A model generated the notes under the pieces. That model was not told where the DNA came from, made no database searches, and was given only the letters and a program-made list of their open reading frames with translations. A stretch of DNA of 64,000 nt from an uncultured Johnsonella sp. (GTDB taxonomy: Bacteria; Bacillota; Clostridia; Lachnospirales; Lachnospiraceae), in the NCBI GenBank assembly GCA_900766185.1, contig CAAFUL010000085.1, positions 176,502 through 240,501 on the forward strand, in the 5' to 3' direction. The position numbers and the translations under genes are program-made. The stretch's first letter is position 1; the number at the start of each line of letters is the position of its first letter. Below are positions 53,494 to 63,033 of this stretch, one piece after another.

Positions 53494-54627
53494 TTATTTA
53501 CCTCCGTCCTTAAATCTGTCATGAATTATTTCGCCGCCCTTGGTTATAAGGCAGCCCTTCATAATCTCATCTTCAAGTTTTACGTCAAGTTCCTTGCTTT
53601 CTTTGTTATAGAAATGTGTAAGGAAGGCTGATATGTTTCCTGAAAGCATCTTAGATGCATCATAAGGCACCTGTCTTTCAAGCATATCACCTGACATAAT
53701 AGTTACTCCGTTCTCCGTAACTACATTTTCAAAAAGCACCGAACCTTCTACATTGCCGCCGGTAGATACCGCCATATCGACTACTATTGAGCCTGGTTGC
53801 ATACGGGCAAGCACATCCTTGGTTATAAGCACCGGAGCCTTTCTTCCGAACACCTTTGCTGTTGTAATAACTATATTGGATTTTTCACATACCTTAGCCT
53901 GAGCTTCCTGCTGCATGGCTATCTGCTCCTTGGTAAGTTCCTTTGCATAACCTTGAGCGGTCTGTCCCATTTCTCCGAGGTTTATTTTAACAAAGCTTGC
54001 ACCGAGTGACTTAACCTGCTCTTCCACCACAGGTCTTGTGTCAAAGGCTTCGACTCTTGCACCAAGTCTTTTTGCCGTAGCTATTGCCTGCAAACCTGCA
54101 ACACCTACACCTATAATAAATACTCTTGCCGGTGAGATGGTACCTGCCGGTGTCATCATCATAGGGAATATCTTAGGGAGCTTCGCTGCCGCATTAATTA
54201 CTGCCACATAACCTGCAAGTGAAGTCTGTGAAGACTGTACGTCCATTTTCTGTGCCAGGGTAGTTCTTGGTATCATCTCCAAAGATACCGCCATCGCCTT
54301 CTTCTCTACGAACTTATTTAAAAGTTCCTTTTCATTAAAGGGATCAAGGTAACTTAAGTGTAGAGTATCTTCCTTTAAGTTATCTATATTAGAGGGTTTT
54401 AGTATCCTTACCACTATCTCACTGTCTGCATATCCGGCATCGGCACTCTCTATAACCTCAGCCCCTGCATTAACATAACTTTCATCTGAAAATCCGGACT
54501 TAATACCTGCGCCGCTGACAACCTTGAACTCAAAGCCCATATTCTTAAGCTTCTTGATATCATCAGGTATTAGGGCAACTCTGGTTTCCAGCGAGTCCTC
54601 TTCTCTGCAAAGCAAAACCTTTTTCAT
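53494..54627 (-). CDS. pntA1: NAD(P) transhydrogenase subunit alpha, NAD-binding part
   Basis: Soluble dI domain, 377 aa, related to alanine dehydrogenase. ETRVALIPDDIKKLKNMGF is the N-terminal family motif, VIGVGVAGLQAIATAKRLGA-type sequence binds NAD, and the QTSLAGYVAV and DMAVSTGGNVEGS segments are conserved. AAGGAAA precedes the ATG. It is first in the pntA1-pntA2-pntB operon. Confidence 0.95.
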   Translation of the reverse strand: MKKVLLCREEDSLETRVALIPDDIKKLKNMGFEFKVVSGAGIKSGFSDESYVNAGAEVIESADAGYADSEIVVRILKPSNIDNLKEDTLHLSYLDPFNEKELLNKFVEKKAMAVSLEMIPRTTLAQKMDVQSSQTSLAGYVAVINAAAKLPKIFPMMMTPAGTISPARVFIIGVGVAGLQAIATAKRLGARVEAFDTRPVVEEQVKSLGASFVKINLGEMGQTAQGYAKELTKEQIAMQQEAQAKVCEKSNIVITTAKVFGRKAPVLITKDVLARMQPGSIVVDMAVSTGGNVEGSVLFENVVTENGVTIMSGDMLERQVPYDASKMLSGNISAFLTHFYNKESKELDVKLEDEIMKGCLITKGGEIIHDRFKDGGK

Positions 54628-54663
54628 ATCTTGTATTTCCTTCCGTAGTTTTTTATTACATAA

Positions 54664-54721
54664 TAGGTTGGTTAGCTTACCCTACCTAGTATAGTATATG
54701 ACAAATATTTCTTTTTTTCAA
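54664..54721 (-). promoter_or_regulatory. pnt promoter with adjacent dyad operator
   Basis: Minus-strand TTGAAA (54716-54721), 17-base spacer and TATACT (54693-54698). From 54664 to 54688 lies a 25-base imperfect palindrome with outer TAGGT/ACCTA and inner GGTTAGC-type arms, covering the expected transcription start. That is a classical repressor site; the regulator is unknown. Confidence 0.5.
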
Positions 54722-54898
54722 TCCGATTTTAGATAATTTTTTTGCTTTTGTTTTTATTTTAACATTTGTTTATGTGCTTTTTTATCTGTTTATAAAATAT
54801 CAAAGCTTTTTAATGTGCATTTTTATCTAAAACACTCATAGCCTATATGAACAGTCTTCATAACTGAATGTTTTTGTTATCAAGCAGTTTTTAAATAC

Positions 54899-54998
54899 AA
54901 AAAAGCTGTCGCACTAAGTATAGAACATACAATATAACAGCAACCGAGTTAAAGGTTCTTAATATACTGTATCGTTTTATTTGTGTGACAGCCCTTTT
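54899..54998 (-). terminator. Terminator of the regulator-ctpA transcript
   Basis: GGGCTGTCACAC (minus strand) pairs with GTGCGACAGC across about 65 bases and is followed by TTTTTT. The wide loop contains a second possible stem. The 54722-54898 stretch has no gene. Confidence 0.55.
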
Positions 54999-55009
54999 AA
55001 TAGTAAAAA

Positions 55010-56524
55010 TTATTTGGACTTTAATATTTCTATAGCTCTGTTTAACTGATTATCACTTGCCTCGCCCTTAACGGCGTCCTTATCAAGCTCTACGACCTCA
55101 TCAGGCTCTATGCCCTTGCCGTGCAGATCAAAACCTGAAGGGGTGTAATAATGTTGTGTGGTGATTTTAACCGCAGACCCGTCTTTTAGAGGTACTACAG
55201 ACTGCACTATTCCTTTTCCAAAGCTCTTGGTTCCTATCAAAGTTCCGTACTTAAAGTCCTTTATAGCACCTGAGAATACCTCTGATGCACTTGCGGATTC
55301 TCCATTGATCAATACCACTATGTCCATATTAAGCTTTGATTTTTCTTCGGAATAGAAGTCTTCTCTTTTCCCATTCTTATCCTGTGTATACACAACTATG
55401 CCTTTAGGCAGTATGTAGTCAAGCATATCAATAGTTGCACTAAGTAAACCGCCCGGATTATCTCTAAGATCTATTACCAGCTTGGAGATTGACTTCTGCT
55501 TAAAATCTTCAACTGATGCTTTAAACTGAGGGAAGGTAACATCATCAAATTGATTGACCTTAATATAACCTATATTATCTTCCAGAACCTTACTTTCAAC
55601 TGTAGGCACTTCTATGGAGCGTCTGGTAACTGAGAAAGTAAGCTCCTGGGCATCTTCGCCTCTTATAACGGTTATATCTACCGTACTACCCTCCGCACCC
55701 TTTATATAGGTTCCTACAAGAATCTCAAGATCCATACCGTTCACTTCGGTATCTCCTACCTTATAAATTATATCTCCCGACATAAGTCCGGCTTCTTCGG
55801 CAGGGCTTCCCGGGAAAACTTTAATTATGGTTATTATTCCGGTATTGACATTCTTATTGATCATAGCACCTATTCCATAATAGGTACCGCTGGTTTCCTG
55901 CATTAAGTCTTTGTACTCTTTTTCAGTATAGTATACGGTATACGGATCTCCGAGACCTGACATAAAACCTTTGTATATGCCGTTCTCAACATCCTCCATT
56001 TTCTCTTCAAAAAGATAACTCTTATCTATGATTCTTTGCAGGCTCTGTAACTTGTTGTTAATATCATCTAAAGGAAGTTCCCCTTCACTTACAGTGTTTT
56101 CAGACTCGGCTTCGGACTCCTTGGTAGTCTTTGATTTGGATTTCTTAGTTTTAGACTTCTTATAAGTCTGCGATGTCTGCTCACTGTAATCCGTTTTGGA
56201 TGAGGTGAAAAACCTGTTTCCAAAAAAGACAGTAAAAACAATTGCAGTAAGGAAAATACCCGCTATTAAACCAAGCGCTACACCAAGCCCCAAATGCGAA
56301 GATCCGGAAGTCTTATGAACTGTTTTTTTACTGTCCGGACTTTCAACTTTATCAGTGTTTTGAACTGTTTTTACACTACTTTCTTCATTACCGTTTGCAG
56401 AAGACTCTTGTAATTTAGCCTCCTGCCCTATGATGCCGTCAGCTTCCTTGGCATAAGGCTCATTGCGATGCTCCTTATTGTCATCGGAAGTTTGCAGCTC
56501 CTCATTTACATTTTCATCAAACAT
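55010..56524 (-). CDS. ctpA: S41-family C-terminal processing protease
   Basis: A 504-aa membrane-anchored protease. After an acidic, hydrophilic N-terminal cytoplasmic part (about 1-75), one span (about 77-103) and a Ser/Lys-rich linker come a PDZ domain (about 220-300, PAEEAGLMSGDIIYKVGDTEV) and the S41 catalytic domain: LRDNPGG, then LINGESASASEVFSGAIKDF with the nucleophilic Ser, and GTKSFGKG with the catalytic Lys. It follows the CdaR-like gene by three bases. Substrates are unknown. Confidence 0.93.
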   Translation of the reverse strand: MFDENVNEELQTSDDNKEHRNEPYAKEADGIIGQEAKLQESSANGNEESSVKTVQNTDKVESPDSKKTVHKTSGSSHLGLGVALGLIAGIFLTAIVFTVFFGNRFFTSSKTDYSEQTSQTYKKSKTKKSKSKTTKESEAESENTVSEGELPLDDINNKLQSLQRIIDKSYLFEEKMEDVENGIYKGFMSGLGDPYTVYYTEKEYKDLMQETSGTYYGIGAMINKNVNTGIITIIKVFPGSPAEEAGLMSGDIIYKVGDTEVNGMDLEILVGTYIKGAEGSTVDITVIRGEDAQELTFSVTRRSIEVPTVESKVLEDNIGYIKVNQFDDVTFPQFKASVEDFKQKSISKLVIDLRDNPGGLLSATIDMLDYILPKGIVVYTQDKNGKREDFYSEEKSKLNMDIVVLINGESASASEVFSGAIKDFKYGTLIGTKSFGKGIVQSVVPLKDGSAVKITTQHYYTPSGFDLHGKGIEPDEVVELDKDAVKGEASDNQLNRAIEILKSK

Positions 56525-56527
56525 CTA

Positions 56528-57616
56528 TTAATAAACCTGTCTTTCCATATACTTCATGTATTTTACAACCATAAGCGCAATCTTAAATGTTATAGCATCC
56601 TCAAATACTCTAAGGTCAAGACCTGTGATCTTTTGCAGTTTATCAAGTCTATATACTAAAGTATTTCTATGTATATAAAGCTGTCTTGAGGTTTCTGATA
56701 CATTAAGACTGTTTTCAAAGAACTTATGTATGGTTACAATTGTTTCTTCATCAAAATCATCAGGGCTTTTATTTTCAAAAACTTCCCTTATAAACATCTT
56801 GCAAAGAGGTATAGGTAACTGGTATATAAGTCTTCCTATACCAAGTCTTGCATAAGCAACTATGTTCTCACCGCTGTAGAAAATCTTACCTACATCGAGT
56901 GCCATTCTCGCTTCCTTATAGGACCTTGACACTTCTTTTATTTCATTTATTACGGTTCCGTAAGCTATATTAACTTTATTCATGCCCATAGCGGCAAGTT
57001 CATCTATAATAAGCTTTGCAACCTTATCAAGTTCATCATAGGTATAATTATCCCTAACTTCTTTTACAAGTATGATGTCCTTCTCATCCACTGCGGTAAC
57101 GAAATCTCTGGCCTTATTAGTAAATAATGCTCTGATGTTCTCCAGTGAATTAATATCTCTTTGAGTCTTTGTCTCTATAATATAGACAACTCTTTTTGTA
57201 TTGGTTTCTATATGCAGTTTTTTGGATCTGTTATAGATATCCACTAAAAGAAGATTATCCAAAAGAAGGTTCTTTATAAAGTTATCCTTATCAAACCTTT
57301 CTTTATATGCCACAAGCAGATTCTCTATTTGAAAAGCTGCAAGTTTTCCCATCATGTATGTATCGTCATTGTCACCCTTAGCAAGAAGGATATACTCCAA
57401 CTGATGCTCATCAAAAACCTTAAAAAACTGATATCCGCTTATAACTTGAGATTCTGCCGGAGAAGCTACAAATGATACAACTGCATCTTCGTACCTGTTG
57501 TCATCAGGAAATGTAGAGGCAAGCATTTTACCCTCCGTATCACAAATACCCAGTTCTGTTCTACTGATACTCTTAAGCCCATCTATTGTGCTTTGAAGAA
57601 TTTGATTTGAAATCAT
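56528..57616 (-). CDS. CdaR/PucR-family transcriptional regulator
   Basis: A 362-aa protein with an N-terminal domain resembling the sugar-diacid recognition domain of CdaR (about 1-130), a middle GGDEF-like/PucR region, and a C-terminal HTH_30 helix-turn-helix (LNVSETSRQLYIHRNTLVYRL). Members activate operons for sugar acids or purines; here no such operon is adjacent, and it leads directly into ctpA. The ligand is unknown. Confidence 0.85.
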   Translation of the reverse strand: MISNQILQSTIDGLKSISRTELGICDTEGKMLASTFPDDNRYEDAVVSFVASPAESQVISGYQFFKVFDEHQLEYILLAKGDNDDTYMMGKLAAFQIENLLVAYKERFDKDNFIKNLLLDNLLLVDIYNRSKKLHIETNTKRVVYIIETKTQRDINSLENIRALFTNKARDFVTAVDEKDIILVKEVRDNYTYDELDKVAKLIIDELAAMGMNKVNIAYGTVINEIKEVSRSYKEARMALDVGKIFYSGENIVAYARLGIGRLIYQLPIPLCKMFIREVFENKSPDDFDEETIVTIHKFFENSLNVSETSRQLYIHRNTLVYRLDKLQKITGLDLRVFEDAITFKIALMVVKYMKYMERQVY

Positions 57617-57658
57617 AATCCGGCTCCTTTGTGTGTATATTTTACAATTATATTTTTA

Positions 57659-57687
57659 ATAATAATGCAACTTGACGAAAAATACAA
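57659..57687 (-). promoter_or_regulatory. Candidate promoter of the CdaR-like gene
   Basis: Minus-strand TTGTAT (57682-57687), 17-base spacer and TATTAT (57659-57664), about 40 bases before the start codon. Confidence 0.4.
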
Positions 57688-57844
57688 GTCGTAATCCGGT
57701 ATATATAAGATTTTTTAGTGCATATTCAATTATAAATACTTAAAAATTTAATAGAATATACAGAAATATATAAAATTCAGGTGGAATACAGCAGCAAACT
57801 CTGCCTAACAAGCCTCATTCTGTAAAAAATATATATTTTGTATA

Positions 57845-58687
57845 CTATTCTTCAAAGCCTTCTCCAAGTACCTCTCTTGCATCTGAAACTATTACAAAGG
57901 CTTCTTTATCTATCCTCTTTACCAAGTCCTTTACATCTGCGATCTCTTTTGGAGAAACCGCACAGTACAGCATGGTTTTATCAGCTTTTGAATACATACC
58001 TACTGCCTTGATTCCGGTTACACCTCTGTTCATATCCTCCATAATACTCTCGGATATAGCCTCCGCATTTTCGGAGATAATAAATATCTGCTTTGCAAAC
58101 TTGATACCCTCAAGTATATAATCCGACATTTTAGTTCCTACATATATGGCTATCAATGCATACAATGCCTTTTGTACTCCGAAAGCGAATATACCTGCGA
58201 CCACTATGGCACCGTCTACATATTGTAAGATTTGTGCAATGCTTATATGTCTGATTTTTTTATGCAAAGTAGCGGCTACCATATCGGTACCTCCGGTACT
58301 TGCCTTATATCTTAATACCATACCGAGACCGACTCCTTGCATCACTGCTCCGAATACTGATGAAAGTAAAAGATCATCAGGTGCTACCGGTATTGTGGGA
58401 ATAACAGCAAGTGCTACTGACAGTATTATAGTGGATATCAGTGTCTTTTTAATAAACTTCCAGCCAAGTACCGGTATACCAACCAAAAATATAGGGATGT
58501 TGAGTGCGGTATTGCTGACCCACAGAGGTATACCTGTAAAATATTTTATTACAATGGCTGCACCCGATACGCCTCCTGTTACCAAACTTGCAGGGTCCAA
58601 TAAATTCTTTGCGGCAAATGCCACCAATACGGTACCAAATATGATAATAACATATTCTTTTATAGTTTCACTTAATTTTTCACTCAT
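57845..58687 (-). CDS. YitT family membrane protein
   Basis: A 280-aa protein with five or six membrane spans of the YitT/DUF161 type (FGTVLVAFAAKNLLDPASLVTGGVSG, then LRYKASTGGTDMVA), followed by a C-terminal DUF2179 domain (about 200-275). The family is widespread in Firmicutes; its transport role is not established. It is monocistronic or the last gene after cvfB. Confidence 0.88.
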   Translation of the reverse strand: MSEKLSETIKEYVIIIFGTVLVAFAAKNLLDPASLVTGGVSGAAIVIKYFTGIPLWVSNTALNIPIFLVGIPVLGWKFIKKTLISTIILSVALAVIPTIPVAPDDLLLSSVFGAVMQGVGLGMVLRYKASTGGTDMVAATLHKKIRHISIAQILQYVDGAIVVAGIFAFGVQKALYALIAIYVGTKMSDYILEGIKFAKQIFIISENAEAISESIMEDMNRGVTGIKAVGMYSKADKTMLYCAVSPKEIADVKDLVKRIDKEAFVIVSDAREVLGEGFEE

Positions 58688-58729
58688 TTTAACTTACATT
58701 CTCCCTTAATAAATTCACCTTTATATACT

Positions 58730-59563
58730 CTATATTTTTTCTATATGATCTTCATATATTTTTATCTTATTGCTCTTATAAAGACTTCCTATTGCTCGCT
58801 TGAAGGCATTTTTGCTTATGCCCAGAACTTCTTTTATTTTTTCCAGACTTGAATTATCTCCAAGTTCCAGTCTTCCCGATTTTTTCTCAAGCAGACTTTC
58901 TATCCTTTTTGCATCTTCACCCAGTTGCAGATAAGCCTTTTTTCTATGACTCAAATCAAGTTTTCCATCTTCCCTGACTCTTAATACCCTCGCTTCTATT
59001 ACATCGCCTATTTTGTATTTTTCATAGTTTTCTATCTTGGGTATCATTCCGTAGTACTTATCATCGACTGCAAGCATAACCCCTACATCTCTTACCCTGT
59101 AGACCCTTGCCTTAACTACATCATCTTTTTGATAGTTTTGTGCACTGCTTAGGTATTTATAAATCCTCATACTAAGTGCCAATCTGTCACTTCTGTCCAC
59201 ATAAAGAGACATAAGTACTTCATCACCGGGCTTAGGGCTTCCCTCCATCTCTTTAAAAGGAAGCAATATGTCTTTATCTATGCCTATATCTACAAAGGCA
59301 CCTATTTTAGATACCTCCTTTATCTTCAGTGCAGCAAGCTCCCCCACGCAAAGTTTAGGTTTTTTGGTCGTAGCTATAAGTCTGTCCTCACTGTCCTTAT
59401 ATAAGAACACCTCCAGCTTATCTCCAATTTGCGCTTCTTTAGGTACTTGCCTTATAGGAAGCAAAACTCCTCCTTTAGTATCATAATCACCGACATCCAC
59501 AAGATATACTCCAAAGTCTTTCTTTCTGGCTATCTCCAATGTCTGTATCTTACCAAGCTCCAT
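58730..59563 (-). CDS. cvfB: CvfB-family S1 RNA-binding protein
   Basis: A 277-aa protein with several S1-like OB folds (for example KIGAFVDIGIDKDILLPFKEM and VRDVGVMLAVDDKYYGMIP) and a C-terminal winged helix (LEKIKEVLGISKNAFKRAIGSLYKSNKI). This is the CvfB architecture, an RNA-binding protein affecting virulence gene expression in Staphylococcus. Its targets here are unknown. Confidence 0.9.
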   Translation of the reverse strand: MELGKIQTLEIARKKDFGVYLVDVGDYDTKGGVLLPIRQVPKEAQIGDKLEVFLYKDSEDRLIATTKKPKLCVGELAALKIKEVSKIGAFVDIGIDKDILLPFKEMEGSPKPGDEVLMSLYVDRSDRLALSMRIYKYLSSAQNYQKDDVVKARVYRVRDVGVMLAVDDKYYGMIPKIENYEKYKIGDVIEARVLRVREDGKLDLSHRKKAYLQLGEDAKRIESLLEKKSGRLELGDNSSLEKIKEVLGISKNAFKRAIGSLYKSNKIKIYEDHIEKI

Positions 59564-59647
59564 ATTCCCCCCATTCTTTTAATTAATTTTTTGGTATAAC
59601 ATATCAAACTGCTTTATTCCTTTACTTTTCAGGAGCAAAATACTTAC

Positions 59648-60355
59648 TTAGGTAAAGCTTACAACCGCATAGCTTTCCCCTTCTTCCCCTGTTAATTCTA
59701 CTATTTTTGTGCCCTTATCAAAAGATAATTTTGAAATTATCTTATCTCCAAGTTTTGCAGCCGTTTTATATTGCACATTTATATATTTTATATCTTCTTT
59801 ACTTTCCAAGGCTTCCTTGGCTATTTCCACATAGTAGGCGTTATTCACATGGTGATTGGTATCTATGTATTGCCTTGTGATAACAGTTTCTCCTGCTATT
59901 ACCTGTTCATTTGCTATATTGATTTTTCTTTGAGTTTTAGGCATATCAAAACGGGTTTTATCATGTTGCATATACACATCCACATCCTCAGGCTCTACTT
60001 TTTTAGGCTTTCCGTTAGCTATGTCATAATAAAACCATATTGAATCCGCACGCACCAATATCCCACCCTGCTCATCTTCTATTGCAAAGTTTCTATAACC
60101 GTACATATTCTTAAAATCATAGGCAAAGGTAAAAATTTTGATTTTATCGCAAAGTTTAGGTCTTTTTATAATCTCCACCTGCCAATTAGCAAGCCACCAT
60201 GCCACATTTTTCGACTTCAGATACTCTATACCTTTTCCTAAACTTTCGGATTGAAATGTAGAACAATCCTGAAAGTAATTAAATATAGCAAGTAAAGAAA
60301 GTTTTCCACTTTCATCAAGTTCGGAATATCTTACCATACTCTCAAAACTATACAT
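59648..60355 (-). CDS. Acyl-ACP thioesterase
   Basis: A 235-aa double hot-dog acyl-[acyl-carrier-protein] thioesterase that releases fatty acids from ACP. MVRYSELDESGKLSLLAIFNYFQDCS is the family start, with a second hot-dog repeat holding the catalytic Asn-His region TNHHVNNAYYVEIA. The frame extends upstream to 60421 with non-homologous sequence, but AGAGG precedes the ATG at 60355. It lies alone between cvfB and tRNA-Gln. Confidence 0.9.
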   Translation of the reverse strand: MYSFESMVRYSELDESGKLSLLAIFNYFQDCSTFQSESLGKGIEYLKSKNVAWWLANWQVEIIKRPKLCDKIKIFTFAYDFKNMYGYRNFAIEDEQGGILVRADSIWFYYDIANGKPKKVEPEDVDVYMQHDKTRFDMPKTQRKINIANEQVIAGETVITRQYIDTNHHVNNAYYVEIAKEALESKEDIKYINVQYKTAAKLGDKIISKLSFDKGTKIVELTGEEGESYAVVSFT

Positions 60356-60533
60356 CTTTAACCTCTTTTCTAAACAGAACTCTATAAAAAGCAGCTTAGT
60401 ATAGCATTTCTTAAATATCAAAAGTCTGATATAACTCTTGTAAACGGCATAAGAACGCTAATTTAAAACAGATTTTTCTTTTATGAAGTTGTTATTTAAA
60501 ATGATTTATATTGATTTTATCCTATTTTACAAC

Positions 60534-60568
60534 AAAAGACGCATATCTTCCAGAGATATACGTCTTTT
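60534..60568 (-). terminator. Terminator after tRNA-Gln
   Basis: A 15-bp stem (AAAAGACGTATATCT with AGATATGCGTCTTTT, one G-T pair) and a five-base loop, ending in TTTT on the minus strand, 10 bases after the tRNA. Confidence 0.75.
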
Positions 60569-60578
60569 CTCTTGATAC

Positions 60579-60650
60579 TGGGCTACTAGGATTCGAACCT
60601 AGAGAGTGGCGGAGTCAGAGTCCGCTGCCTTACCGTTTGGCGATAGCCCA
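60579..60650 (-). tRNA. tRNA-Gln (anticodon CUG)
   Basis: A 72-base minus-strand cloverleaf. The acceptor stem TGGGCTA pairs TAGCCCA, the anticodon stem GCGGA/TCCGC encloses CTCTGAC with anticodon CTG, and the T arm is CTAGG-TTCGAAT-CCTAG. CCA is not encoded beyond the acceptor TAGCCCA end. It reads CAG codons; a UUG-anticodon tRNA must exist elsewhere. Confidence 0.93.
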
Positions 60651-60783
60651 ATGTTTTAACAACTTCTACATTTTAACCTTTTATAAGGTATTCGTCAAGT
60701 ACCTAAATTAAATTTTCTTAAATTAGACCGCCCCGTCTTCCCAAGACAAAAATCGAGTTGGTAAATGCCGATTGGTCGGGGAG

Positions 60784-61099
60784 TTAGTAACATAAACAAT
60801 AGCTAGAACGATTTTACATCAGGAATTAAACAGAAACACTCCCTATTTCAATCATACCCGCAGTACTGTCAATAAAGTTTCGACAAATTTAGTACAGACT
60901 GCGGAACTCGCTTGTCCGCCTAAAAGCATGGCGGACTGACGCTCAAACAGTCCTCGTCTGTACAATTTGTAACTCACTTTATTAACAGTACTAACCGCTA
61001 CAAAGATTGAAATAGGGAGTGTTTCTTTAATCGCCACCCCGCAATGAATAGCTATATAAGGGTTGATGTAAAATAAACAGCTATTGTTTACGTTGCTAA
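60784..61099. repeat. 316-bp composite palindrome
   Basis: Nested arms pair across the whole element. The outer arms 60784-60804 and 61079-61099 match in 19 of 21 positions, the middle arms 60832-60853 and 61005-61026 are a perfect 22-bp match, and the inner arms around CAGTACTG and GTACAGAC also pair, with the apex near 60928. It could fold into one long rod as DNA cruciform or RNA. Reading frames inside are symmetrical by-products of the palindrome. No target duplication was found. Confidence 0.8.
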
Positions 61100-61324
61100 G
61101 GAGGATGAGAGGTGTGGCAGTAAATTTTATTCCGGACTTAAAAAACAGTCATCCGTATAAAGAGAAGAAGAAAAGGTTAGGGTGTAGCTTGTATTGTAAC
61201 CTTGCTTATGGTGTTTTTATAGGATTTCGACCGATTTCCGGTTTGTTGCTTCCTTCCTCCCCCTCTCACCCTTGTGTCGAGAATAACTGTTTTTTATAAG
61301 GTCTACAGTTGAGGGTTGGGCAGC

Positions 61325-61456
61325 CTGAAAATAACTTCTGTAGGAAACATCCGCAGTGTCGGTACTTCTTTTATGCAAATGTCAGTGCAGCAGAAAAGTT
61401 AGTACCGTTACACGAGGACTTAAGCGCAAGCGGTTTCCGAAAGAAGCTATTTTCAG
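61325..61456 (-). repeat. 133-bp-type hairpin repeat, copy 2
   Basis: 132 bases with the same core as 39562-39694 (AGGAAACATCCGCAG, TCGGTACTTCTTTT, GCAGAAAAGTTAGTACCG, GACTTAAGCGCAAGCGGTTT). The outer arms are CTGAAAATAACTTCT and AGAAGCTATTTTCAG, 14 of 15 complementary to each other but unlike those of copy 1 at their tips. It lies 119 bases past the stop of the first cyclophilin gene. Confidence 0.85.
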
Positions 61457-61575
61457 ACAAACTATTATCAACAGCTTATTATTATATAAGTTATGCTCGA
61501 CCAATCATTATTTATTATATTCTGCTCTTTGTGTAGCATCCACTTTTACTCAACTATATTTACCAAGTAAGTATT

Positions 61576-62682
61576 TTATCTATACTTTTGAAATTCTATC
61601 TTTTGTATTTTAACAGGATTCTCTACAGGCGCATCATCGGCATTGGTTTCCTGTGAAGCAATTTTTTCAACTACATCCATTCCTTCATATACCTGTCCCA
61701 ACACTGTATACCTTCCGTCAAGCTCAGGTATTCCACCCACTTCTTTGTACTTTGCCTTAACATTTTCAGGAAGTGAAAGCTGTGGCAGTGCAGCTTCATT
61801 CCTTATTTTACTGCATTGCACTATATAGAACTGGTTTCCGTTAGTGTGTGGTCCGTTATTTCCAAGGCACAAAGCTCCGTTAAAGTTATGAAGCTCGCTG
61901 TTTACCTCATCCGGGAAAAATCCGTTATATATGGACTTAGCCTCATCTCCCGAGCCGTCAAGTGCTCCTCCTTGTATAACGAAGTCTTTTATAACACGAG
62001 CAAAAGGTGTGCCGTCATAGAAACCTTGCTTGGAAAGTTCTATCCAGTTTTTAACCGCTATAGGAGCCTTATCAGGGAAAAGCCTCATCTTAATAACTCC
62101 CGCATCGGTAGTCATTATACATACTTCTTCGCCTCTTTTCGGTTTGTCGAGCTGGTATATCTTTACATCCGACACATCTACTCCCTTATCGCTCCAAAGT
62201 ATTCCGTATATCTTCCACTTTATGCTGCTTGCATCACCAAGTCTTGCCATCTTAAGCATAACAGTATATTCCGTTACTTTTTTCTTGCCTTCCGTAACTC
62301 TAAACTTAAGCTCCATCAAGCCTCTGAGATCGTTATACTCATCAGTTCCGCTTACTTTGTGAAGTACAGGCATCTTAGTGTAAACATAAGTTATATCCCT
62401 TTTGCCCTCAAAGGCTCTGAAATAGTTTCTTATAGCTTCCTTTTCTTCTTCCGTGATATCGGGAACTATATAATCTTCTATTCCTTCTCTGTTCTTTATA
62501 GCACCTATAAAGTTTTCAAACCTTTCCTTAAGTTCACTCTCATCCCAGTGTCTTGACAGTAACTGCTGTGTCTGCACTTCCTCTTCATAATTATGTGCCC
62601 AAGCCGCACCGGACAACATAGCTGCCGTGGTGGTAAGTACACAGGTAAAAATAAGACATGACTTTAAAAATGACTTTTTCAT
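61576..62682 (-). CDS. Secreted cyclophilin-type peptidyl-prolyl isomerase, copy A
   Basis: A 368-aa protein with a signal peptide (about 1-29, ending AAWAH) without a lipobox Cys. Residues 30-190 form an unknown N-terminal domain; residues about 200-365 are a cyclophilin domain with FARVIKDFVIQGGALDG, NGNQFYIVQ and GRYTVLGQVYEGMDVVEKI. It assists proline-limited folding outside the membrane. It is adjacent to a near-identical second copy, and the unknown N-terminal domain is conserved in both. Confidence 0.92.
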   Translation of the reverse strand: MKKSFLKSCLIFTCVLTTTAAMLSGAAWAHNYEEEVQTQQLLSRHWDESELKERFENFIGAIKNREGIEDYIVPDITEEEKEAIRNYFRAFEGKRDITYVYTKMPVLHKVSGTDEYNDLRGLMELKFRVTEGKKKVTEYTVMLKMARLGDASSIKWKIYGILWSDKGVDVSDVKIYQLDKPKRGEEVCIMTTDAGVIKMRLFPDKAPIAVKNWIELSKQGFYDGTPFARVIKDFVIQGGALDGSGDEAKSIYNGFFPDEVNSELHNFNGALCLGNNGPHTNGNQFYIVQCSKIRNEAALPQLSLPENVKAKYKEVGGIPELDGRYTVLGQVYEGMDVVEKIASQETNADDAPVENPVKIQKIEFQKYR

Positions 62683-63033
62683 AAGAACCCCTTTCTATAA
62701 ATATACAATATAATATTTAACGGTAGTCAGTGGGTAGTACCCTTAAATATTTAGCTAATATTAACAAATAGTTTTTACGAAATCAAGGCTTATATCTGCA
62801 TTTTTCCTTACGAATATATTACATCCTAAGATATTTTTAATTCTTTTGCTTAGGATTAGAGATTTTCATCAAGTACTTACATTTTATTATCAAGCAAAGC
62901 AAATTTGAGCATATACCCAACTGTGATAAAACCTTAGTTGAATATATGCTCAAATAATTAAATTTCATGTTTTTCTATATTATACTTACAGACATGCCGC
63001 AAATAGTTATGAAAGTATAGCTTACCCTATCTT
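62683..63033. other. 351-bp spacer between tandem cyclophilin genes
   Basis: AT-rich, with no reading frame. It contains a hairpin at 62904-62954 (TTTGAGCATATA with TATATGCTCAAA, plus inner CAACT/AGTTG) that may end the transcript of the upstream copy B; the T-run after it is weak. Confidence 0.55.

Noticed and set aside
60852..61536. Small reading frames in the repeat region beside tRNA-Gln
   Set aside because: They lie within palindromes or the hairpin repeat, lack good ribosome binding sites and have low-quality composition; they are by-products of the repeats.
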